NCBI GenBank assembly: GCA_964450115.1
Contig: CAYVCD010000018.1
Coordinates: forward strand, 1-21,161
Source of the DNA: 2-01-FULL-45-10 sp964450115
GTDB lineage: Bacteria > Omnitrophota > Gorgyraeia > 2-01-FULL-45-10
Direction: 5' to 3'
Length of the DNA stretch: 21,161 nucleotides
Every line of letters starts with the position of its first letter. Positions within the stretch are counted from its first letter, which is position 1. A model generated the notes under the pieces. The model did not search any database, was not told where the DNA came from, and was given only the letters and a program-made list of their open reading frames with translations. A program made the position numbers and the translations under genes. Shown here piece after piece: positions 16,711-21,161 of the stretch.

Positions 16711-17292
16711 GTGATAAAAGAGAGATTTAAATCGGAGATACGTGAATGGGCGGAGTCCATAGTAATAGCGCTGATACTCGCGCTCCTGATAAGGACCTTT
16801 GTGATCCAGGCATTCAAGATACCGTCGGGATCGATGATACCTACATTTGAAATAGGCGATAGGATATTCGTCAGCAAATTCATCTATGGCGCCAAGATAC
16901 CTTTCACGGATATCAGGCTTCCCGCGTTAAGACAGCCACAAAGAGGCGATATAATAGTATTCCTCTCCCCGGAAGCGCCAAAAAAAGATTTTGTGAAGAG
17001 GCTGGTAGCTCTTGAGGGCGAGACCGTTGAAATAAAGAGCGGGAATATACTCATAAACGGAAAAATCATAGATGGTCCGGACTCGGTTAAATCTAATTAT
17101 TATTATAACAGGGGAGATTTCGGTAAAGAGCTCGAGGCCGTAAAGGTCCCAAGCGGCTACTATTTCACTTTAGGCGATAACAGCGCCAATTCAAGAGACT
17201 CGCGATATTGGGGATTTGTCCCGAAGAAGAACCTTATCGGCAAGGCGATCCTTTTATATTGGCCTATACAGAGGATACGCTTAATAAAATGA
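16711..17292 (+). CDS. lepB: Signal peptidase I
   Basis: Removes signal peptides from exported proteins at the outer face of the cytoplasmic membrane. It is 193 residues with one N-terminal hydrophobic anchor (about 17-33). The catalytic serine is Ser41 in IPSGSMIPT and the catalytic lysine is Lys96 in FVKRLVALEGE. Box E follows as GDNSANSRDSR (155-165). The start is GTG at 16711, preceded by GAGAGG. The insertion between the catalytic boxes is short, as in Gram-positive-like compact forms, rather than the long E. coli type. Its TGA overlaps the pgsA start. Confidence 0.96.
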   Translation: MIKERFKSEIREWAESIVIALILALLIRTFVIQAFKIPSGSMIPTFEIGDRIFVSKFIYGAKIPFTDIRLPALRQPQRGDIIVFLSPEAPKKDFVKRLVALEGETVEIKSGNILINGKIIDGPDSVKSNYYYNRGDFGKELEAVKVPSGYYFTLGDNSANSRDSRYWGFVPKKNLIGKAILLYWPIQRIRLIK

Positions 17293-17846
17293 TGAACCTT
17301 GCAAACAGGATAACGATAACCAGGATAATACTCACTCCCTTATTTATCGCAGCCGTGGTTTACGGCCGAATGAATATAGCTCTTATACTATTTGCGGCCG
17401 CGGTGATATCCGACGGACTGGATGGATTTGTGGCGAGGTCGATGCATCAGCAGACTTCTGTTGGTACCATACTTGATCCGTTGGCGGACAAGATACTGCT
17501 CATAAGTGCTTTCATATGCCTTACGATCATAAAGAGCATACCTGAAGGTTTAAGGTTGCCGCCGTATGTACCTATAATAGTGATATCGCGCGATGCGATA
17601 ATAGTCTTAGGCTCTATACTTATACACGTCATAAAAGGTGGAGTTAAGATAGCTCCAAGCTTCTGGGGAAAATTTACGACATTTTTTCAGATGATGACGA
17701 TAGTAAGTATTCTGGTCCAATTTAAATATTCGAACTACATATGGAATACTGCCGCTATACTTACAGTGATATCCGGGATCGATTATATGCTTAAAGGCAG
17801 CCAAACCTTGAACGAGAATAATATGATTAATAGAAGGAAGGCGTGA
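17289..17846 (+). CDS. pgsA: CDP-diacylglycerol-glycerol-3-phosphate 3-phosphatidyltransferase
   Basis: A membrane enzyme of 185 residues making phosphatidylglycerol phosphate from CDP-diacylglycerol. The CDP-alcohol phosphotransferase motif is complete: Asp45-Gly46, Ala49-Arg50, Gly59, Asp63 and Asp67, with an additional Asp42 before it (SDGLDGFVAR). Several hydrophobic helices surround it. I chose the tandem ATG-ATG at 17289/17292, because MNLANRITITR is the usual start. The open frame continues upstream to 17208 inside lepB, but that extension is hydrophilic and unlike the family. A weak GAGGA (17271-17275) lies 13 bases upstream. Isoleucine is coded by ATA in about 26 of 31 cases. Other CDP-alcohol transferases are possible, but the plsY neighbour favours PgsA. 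Confidence 0.92.
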   Translation: MMNLANRITITRIILTPLFIAAVVYGRMNIALILFAAAVISDGLDGFVARSMHQQTSVGTILDPLADKILLISAFICLTIIKSIPEGLRLPPYVPIIVISRDAIIVLGSILIHVIKGGVKIAPSFWGKFTTFFQMMTIVSILVQFKYSNYIWNTAAILTVISGIDYMLKGSQTLNENNMINRRKA

Positions 17847-17848
17847 TC

Positions 17849-18493
17849 ATGGTCCCGTTTTTTGTATTTACACTCTCTTGTTTAATAGCTTATCTTGTCG
17901 GGTCTATTCCCACCGGATTTTTAATGACGAAGATCTTTATGGGGTCGGATATCAGAAGCGCGGGATCCAGGAATGTCGGAGCAACGAACGTCTACCGCGT
18001 CGCAGGCAAAGTGCCGGGTCTACTTACCCTGATCATAGATATAGCGAAAGGCGTCATCGTTGTGACGCTGGTGGCCGGATTCTTTTATAGGTATCTTCCG
18101 GATGTCGATTTAATATTCTATAAAACTCTTCTGGGGCTGATAGTAATATTGGGGCACATTTATTCTCTCTTCCTAAAGTTCAAAGGAGGGAAGGGCGTAG
18201 CAACAACGATAGGCGTTATGGCCGCAATAGCGCCGTTAGTGCTTCTTGTGTCTTTGGCAGTCTGGCTCATAGTCTTTATCCCTACAAATTATGTTTCTCT
18301 TGGGTCATTGGCCTTTGGGATGGCCCTTCCAATATCCGCTCTTCTTTTAGATCAACCATTTTATGTAGTGATTTTTTGCGTAATCCTTTGCATTATAAAC
18401 ACTTACAAACATAAAGATAATATTAAAAGACTGATAAAAAGGGAGGAGAATAAGACGATAGTATTTAAGAAAGTTAGTATATCAAAAAGGTAG
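17849..18493 (+). CDS. plsY: Acyl-phosphate:glycerol-3-phosphate acyltransferase
   Basis: PlsY makes lysophosphatidic acid from acyl-phosphate and glycerol 3-phosphate in the membrane, the first step of phospholipid synthesis. The three conserved loops are present: YLVGSIPTGF near the N-terminus, RSAGSRNVGATNVYR, and KFKGGKGVATTIG with the preceding GHIYSLF. Multiple hydrophobic helices are seen. Two starts compete: GTG at 17843, overlapping the pgsA stop, and ATG at 17849. I prefer the ATG because the Shine-Dalgarno AAGGAAGG (17834-17841) is seven bases from it and only one from the GTG. The protein is then 214 residues, with a basic tail of about 20 residues after the last helix. It is the last gene of the long upstream chain, followed by the first true gap. 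Confidence 0.94.
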   Translation: MVPFFVFTLSCLIAYLVGSIPTGFLMTKIFMGSDIRSAGSRNVGATNVYRVAGKVPGLLTLIIDIAKGVIVVTLVAGFFYRYLPDVDLIFYKTLLGLIVILGHIYSLFLKFKGGKGVATTIGVMAAIAPLVLLVSLAVWLIVFIPTNYVSLGSLAFGMALPISALLLDQPFYVVIFCVILCIINTYKHKDNIKRLIKREENKTIVFKKVSISKR

Positions 18494-18503
18494 TATTGCA
18501 GTC

Positions 18504-18532
18504 TTGACTACGAATAACATATGATGTATACT
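18504..18532 (+). promoter_or_regulatory. Sigma70-like promoter for the 123-aa unknown gene
   Basis: The -35 box TTGACT (18504-18509) and the -10 box TATACT (18527-18532) are separated by 17 bases, each one mismatch from consensus. Transcription would start near 18539-18540, leaving a leader of about 67 bases before the ATG at 18607. There is no extended -10. It lies 11 bases after the plsY stop. Confidence 0.7.
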
Positions 18533-18562
18533 CTTGTATAGATGGGGGAGTATATTTTTTTT
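18527..18562 (+). terminator. Possible intrinsic terminator of the upstream operon, overlapping the promoter
   Basis: TATACTC (18527-18533) and GAGTATA (18548-18554) are a perfect 7-bp inverted repeat. Two further G-U pairs could extend the stem, and eight T residues follow (18555-18562). This is the layout of a rho-independent terminator, though the stem is AT-rich and weak. Its left arm includes the -10 box, so RNA started at the promoter would lack that arm and escape termination. The same dyad is centred on the predicted +1, so a repressor operator is the alternative reading. Confidence 0.4.
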
Positions 18563-18606
18563 AGGCTGTAATTAAAAAGTTTTAAGAAGTTAATGCGGGG
18601 GATGTT

Positions 18607-18978
18607 ATGAGAGAGGTTGTCTATAGAAACCTAACATCGGCGCGTTCAGGAAAGAAAGACGTCCTTTTGAAGGAGGTCTTCGAGAGGAATGGTGTAACCG
18701 CGAAGACCGAGCGAAGGTCTTTCTATTTCATAAAGGAAGTGAACCATCTTAAGAGCGATGAAGAGCTGCAGGCGTGGGTAAGCTCTCAAAATAAGAGAAG
18801 TGAGCCTATGAAGAGACATTTTCATATAATGAAAGAGCATAGTGACGCTTTAGGGACAGATAAATTTGTATGCAAGATACTGGGCTTATTTTATGCTGTG
18901 GTAGATAAGGATATCTACACGATAGCTTTTCTCCATTCCTTCAAAATAAACTTCGCTAAAGGCTCGCTCATCAAATAA
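18607..18978 (+). CDS. Unrecognised small protein, 123 residues
   Basis: I do not recognise this protein. It is 123 residues, basic and soluble-looking, with no signal peptide or membrane helix. The N-terminal half is rich in Arg, Lys and Glu (for example VLLKEVFERNG and KTERRSFYFIKEV). The C-terminal third is more hydrophobic and strand-like (KFVCKILGLFYAVV, then DIYTIAFLHSFKINF). A single cysteine is at about residue 88. Unlike nearly all others here, the gene has a clear promoter of its own and flanking gaps on both sides. The ATG is five bases after a run of five G (18597-18601) that may act as a weak ribosome binding site; another ATG at 18602 is followed at once by a stop in its frame. 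Codon use resembles the neighbours, so it seems resident. The coding call rests on promoter, start and length. Confidence 0.72.
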   Translation: MREVVYRNLTSARSGKKDVLLKEVFERNGVTAKTERRSFYFIKEVNHLKSDEELQAWVSSQNKRSEPMKRHFHIMKEHSDALGTDKFVCKILGLFYAVVDKDIYTIAFLHSFKINFAKGSLIK

Positions 18979-19006
18979 TAAACCCAAAACAGCGTCGGAA
19001 GATTTA

Positions 19007-19039
19007 AATACATTGACAAAAGATATTTTATAATGTATT
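19007..19039. repeat. Perfect 8-bp inverted repeat over the PilZ promoter
   Basis: AATACATT (19007-19014) and AATGTATT (19032-19039) are exact reverse complements with a 17-base spacer. The left arm runs into the -35 box and the right arm covers the -10 region. The placement suits a dimeric regulator binding site. The sequence is AT-rich, so chance is possible. Confidence 0.4.
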
Positions 19040-19041
19040 CT
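19013..19041 (+). promoter_or_regulatory. Promoter of the PilZ gene
   Basis: A perfect TTGACA (19013-19018) is followed after 17 bases by TATTCT (19036-19041). The predicted start of transcription, about 19048, coincides with an in-frame ATG at 19048. A perfect TATAAT at 19029-19034 is also present, but only ten bases from this -35; with another weak -35 it would start at about 19041. Either case gives an almost absent leader. Confidence 0.6.
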
Positions 19042-19047
19042 TGCAAT

Positions 19048-19461
19048 ATGCTTCTTGATCGAAGAGGGAAGAAGAGAGAGAGCCTGCGGACCGTAGCGGA
19101 ATATAGAACGCTCAAGATCCCAAAGGGCTTGGCGTTTAAGGCGCCGCCCAATATCGTGAAGGCGCCTTTATTGGATATAAGTATCGGCGGCTGCGCGCTC
19201 GAGAGCCCACATGCAATACCTCCCCAAGTCACGATATCCGTAAAGATAGACCCGCTTATATTTGCCATAGGAACTTCCGAAAGAAGGAAGGATCCGCTTG
19301 AAATGACCGGCAGGATAACCTCATGCGTAGGTGTAGCCCGCGAGCATTACAGGCTTGGCGTATGTTTCATAAGAATTAAGAAGAAGGATATAGACCTCAT
19401 AAAGCGCTTCATGAGATCAAAAGAACGCCGAAAATTCCCCCGTTTCTCATTTTCCCAGTAA
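19048..19461 (+). CDS. PilZ-domain protein (probable c-di-GMP binding)
   Basis: A 137-residue stand-alone PilZ domain. Both c-di-GMP signatures are visible: an RxxxR at residues 6-10 (RGKKR) and DISIGG beginning at residue 43, the [D/N]xSxxG motif, followed by CAL. The later LGVCFIRIKKKDIDLIKRFM matches the end of the beta barrel and the closing helix. The open frame also permits ATG at 19033, but that codon lies at or upstream of the predicted transcription start, so I chose 19048. No ribosome binding site precedes it, which suggests a leaderless message. The C-terminal tail KERRKFPRF carries a second RxxxR that looks like the start of another PilZ domain. Such proteins act as effectors for motility, secretion or polysaccharide synthesis; the partner is unknown. 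Confidence 0.8.
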   Translation: MLLDRRGKKRESLRTVAEYRTLKIPKGLAFKAPPNIVKAPLLDISIGGCALESPHAIPPQVTISVKIDPLIFAIGTSERRKDPLEMTGRITSCVGVAREHYRLGVCFIRIKKKDIDLIKRFMRSKERRKFPRFSFSQ

Positions 19462-19473
19462 AATCCCCGTACC

Positions 19474-19502
19474 TTGACATTAATAGTATTGTATGATATA
19501 CT
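19474..19502 (+). promoter_or_regulatory. Promoter of the cvpA-like gene
   Basis: A perfect TTGACA (19474-19479) and TATACT (19497-19502) are separated by 17 bases. Transcription would start near 19509, 33 bases before the ATG at 19542. It begins 12 bases after the PilZ stop, with no terminator between. It may drive the cvpA, NIF3-family and dnaG genes together. Confidence 0.7.
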
Positions 19503-19541
19503 TATAGGACTTTTTCTCTCCGGAAGGCTGATAAAGTACCT

Positions 19542-20102
19542 ATGGAATTGATCGCAAGGATAAATTGGGTAGATATTTTAGTCGCAATCCTAATGCTGCG
19601 AATAAGTTACGTAGCGTTCAGGGATGGTCTAAGCCACGAGATATTCCCTTTTATAGGCAGCATCATGATAATGATGCTGGCCATGCGTTACTATGCCTCG
19701 CTTGGCGCTCTTATCTCCAGAGGCATGATGAATATGCCTATGGAATTGTCCAATTTTTTAGCTTTTCTTGCTTTGGTAGTAGCGTTAGGCTTCCTGGTAA
19801 GATTGCTGAGGCTTCTGCTCGATAAGATAGTGAAGGTCGAATGGCATCCCGTCCTGGAGAAGTTCGGAGGGCTGGCGGTTGGAATAATGAAGGCTTACGT
19901 AGTAACAGCCATAGTTTTAACTACTCTCTCACTGATGCCCTTATCGTATCTAGCGTGGTCAATAAAGGATAAGTCCCTTACAGGAAAGTACGTCTTGAGG
20001 GCAGGGCCGGAGATATATAACAGGGTAGGAATATTTTTGCCGGCAATAATATCGGACGAAACGAGTAAGCCTACCGTCCCTAAAGAACCCGCCAAAAAGT
20101 GA
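19542..20102 (+). CDS. CvpA family membrane protein
   Basis: A 186-residue inner-membrane protein with four hydrophobic helices, near residues 9-24, 31-49, 66-87 and 109-130. The N-terminal INWVDILVAILMLR and the Arg-Asp-Gly after the first helix (FRDGLSHEIF) are the usual CvpA pattern. CvpA proteins are linked to colicin V secretion in E. coli and to envelope stress and biofilm phenotypes elsewhere; the molecular role is not settled. The C-terminal 45 residues are soluble and end in a Pro/Lys-rich tail. GGAAGG at 19522-19527 is 14 bases from the ATG, longer than ideal. It lies downstream of its own promoter and 49 bases before the NIF3-family gene. Confidence 0.83.
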   Translation: MELIARINWVDILVAILMLRISYVAFRDGLSHEIFPFIGSIMIMMLAMRYYASLGALISRGMMNMPMELSNFLAFLALVVALGFLVRLLRLLLDKIVKVEWHPVLEKFGGLAVGIMKAYVVTAIVLTTLSLMPLSYLAWSIKDKSLTGKYVLRAGPEIYNRVGIFLPAIISDETSKPTVPKEPAKK

Positions 20103-20151
20103 AGCTTCTTTAAGAAGAGTCAAAAAAGGCAAAATCGAAAGGAATAGAGAT

Positions 20152-21105
20152 ATGAAATTAAAAGATATATACAGCTTTGTCGTTAAAAGAGGTATAGAGA
20201 AGGACCCCCGCTCAAAGGGTCAGATCAGGGACATTCTTGCGGAATCAAAGAAAGAGTTCCGTAAGCTTAAAGGTGTAGACGCCAGATGTTACGACAAAGA
20301 GAGGTTTGTTAACCCTTATGCCGATACGAGGATACTTAACGGAGATCCGGATAGCGACATCAAGTCAATAATGGTGGGCGTCGACATGGAGGGCCCGGAG
20401 CTTTTAGTGGCGGATAGACTTAATGAAAAGGGCAAGTCTATAGATCTCGTCATGGCTCATCATCCGGAAGGCAGGGCGTACGCTAACTTTTACGATGTAA
20501 TGCGTCTACAGGAGGCCGGGTTTGCAAAGTTAGGGGTGCCGCTTGAGGTGGGGAAAGAGCTTCTTAAGGAGCGCATGGGGGAGGTCGCTCGCGCGGTCTC
20601 CGGAGCGAATCACATGAGGAGCGTAGACATAGCGAGATTGCTCGAGATCCCATATATCTGTGTCCATACTCCCGCCGACAATCATGTAACGAATTATCTT
20701 CAGGGTATTTTTGATAGAAGAAAGCCGAAGACCCTGAATGAAGCGCTCAATATTTTGAAAGCCATACCCGAATATACGGATGCGCTCAAGAAGCACGCCG
20801 GGCCTAATATCCTTATAGGCGAAGGGAAGAAGAAGTGCGGAAAAGTATTTGTGGATATGACGGGCGGCACTGAAGGGCCCAAGAGGATATTCTCCAGGCT
20901 CTCTCAGGCGGGCGTCGGCACGATAATAGCCATGCACCTGAGCGAAGAGCATTTTAAACAGGCGAAAGCGGAATTTATAAACGTGATCATAGCCGGCCAC
21001 ATAGCAAGCGATACTCTCGGACTGAACTTGCTTCTGGATTCTCTGCAGAAGAAGGAGAATATCAGGATAGTGCCGTGCTCGGGATTCGTAAGGATCAAAA
21101 GGTAG
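20152..21105 (+). CDS. NIF3-family (NGG1p-interacting factor 3-like) metal-binding protein
   Basis: A 317-residue protein with the hallmarks of the NIF3/DUF34 fold, a conserved family with a dinuclear metal site and no fully settled function. LVMAHHPEG (99-107) holds the paired histidines His103/His104. CVHTPADNH (170-178) provides His172 and Asp176, and IIAGHIASDTLG (279-290) provides His283 and a nearby acidic residue. It is longer than the compact E. coli YbgI type and has an N-terminal helical region of about 65 residues before the first metal block. AAAGGAA at 20138-20144 is seven bases from the ATG, a good ribosome binding site. dnaG follows after one base. GTP cyclohydrolase activity, sometimes assigned by name transfer, is not supported by the sequence. 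Confidence 0.85.
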   Translation: MKLKDIYSFVVKRGIEKDPRSKGQIRDILAESKKEFRKLKGVDARCYDKERFVNPYADTRILNGDPDSDIKSIMVGVDMEGPELLVADRLNEKGKSIDLVMAHHPEGRAYANFYDVMRLQEAGFAKLGVPLEVGKELLKERMGEVARAVSGANHMRSVDIARLLEIPYICVHTPADNHVTNYLQGIFDRRKPKTLNEALNILKAIPEYTDALKKHAGPNILIGEGKKKCGKVFVDMTGGTEGPKRIFSRLSQAGVGTIIAMHLSEEHFKQAKAEFINVIIAGHIASDTLGLNLLLDSLQKKENIRIVPCSGFVRIKR

Positions 21106-21106
21106 T

Positions 21107-21161
21107 ATGGCGATACCGGATAATATAGTAGACCAGGTCCAGGCCAGAAGCGACATAGTGG
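21107..21161 (+). CDS. dnaG: DNA primase, N-terminal fragment
   Basis: Only 18 codons and one base are inside the window. They read M-A-I-P-D-N-I-V-D-Q-V-Q-A-R-S-D-I-V, which fits the DnaG start (IPxxxIDxVxxRxDIV), just ahead of the zinc-binding domain. Primase makes RNA primers at the replication fork. The ATG is one base after the NIF3-family stop, and that gene pair is reminiscent of dnaG-rpoD operons. The short length limits confidence; the following CHC2-type zinc motif would confirm it. Confidence 0.72.
   Translation, partial: MAIPDNIVDQVQARSDIV

Noticed and set aside
17208..17288. Upstream extension of the pgsA reading frame inside lepB
   Set aside because: The 27 extra residues are hydrophilic, lie wholly within lepB and precede the typical family start MNLANRIT.
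19013..19034. TTGACA paired with the perfect TATAAT at 19029-19034
   Set aside because: The spacer would be only ten bases, far too short for sigma70. The TATTCT at a 17-base spacing is preferred.
19485..19502. AGTAT/ATACT inverted repeat at the cvpA promoter
   Set aside because: Arms of five AT-rich bases are expected by chance around a -10 box; not extended by flanking bases.
20101..20117. GAAGCTTC palindrome and CTTCT-TTA-AGAAG hairpin after cvpA as a terminator
   Set aside because: The stem is five AT-rich pairs with no T-run following; the downstream run is of A on this strand.
20530..21156. 208-codon open frame on the minus strand under the NIF3-family gene and the dnaG start
   Set aside because: It is antisense to two recognisable genes and has no recognisable motifs. 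Codon bias on the sense strand keeps this frame open.

Overview
This 21.2-kb window is bacterial chromosome, almost entirely coding, with every supported gene on the + strand. It carries core biosynthetic and housekeeping genes packed with 1-19 bp overlaps or gaps of a few bases. No rRNA, tRNA, CRISPR array, transposase or phage gene was seen. The organism looks like an uncultivated Gram-negative-type bacterium with near-balanced GC and an extreme preference for the isoleucine codon ATA (about 26 of 31 Ile codons in pgsA, counted by hand). Together with the gene order, this makes me think of Candidatus Omnitrophota or a related PVC-side lineage. That assignment is an inference from style and needs a phylogenetic check.

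Region 1 (1-9538) is a joined histidine-tryptophan supraoperon: the tail of hisB, then hisH-hisA-hisF-hisI, running without a break into trpE-trpG-trpD-trpC-trpF-trpB-(small conserved gene)-trpA. HisH/HisF form IGP synthase, TrpE/TrpG anthranilate synthase and TrpA/TrpB tryptophan synthase. All trp steps from chorismate to tryptophan are present. hisE is not in the window, and hisG, hisD and hisC would have to lie elsewhere. No leader, attenuator or T-box fits between hisI and trpE, which share one base, so trp transcription appears to depend on his transcription or on promoters inside genes.

Region 2 (9531-18493) continues the same tight chain: a mannose-1-phosphate guanylyltransferase, ruvX, an M16 zinc peptidase, an M50 intramembrane peptidase, rpe, a phosphohexomutase, lepA, lepB, pgsA and plsY. 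The themes are sugar-nucleotide supply, envelope proteolysis and secretion, translation and phospholipid synthesis.

Region 3 (18494-19541) breaks the pattern. Real intergenic gaps appear, with three sigma70-like promoters that all have 17-bp spacers. They precede an unrecognised 123-aa protein gene, a PilZ-domain (c-di-GMP) gene that may be read from a leaderless mRNA, and a cvpA-like gene. Two of these promoters overlap inverted repeats; one of them also looks like an intrinsic terminator for the upstream operon.

Region 4 (19542-21161) holds cvpA, a NIF3-family metal-binding protein gene and the first 18 codons of dnaG, which probably opens a replication/transcription operon beyond the window. 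No gene-free stretch exceeds 300 bases; the largest gap is 113 bp (18494-18606). I did not find a clearly new multi-gene system. The points most worth checking are the regulatory architecture of region 3, the unknown gene between trpB and trpA, and altered metal ligands in HisI.
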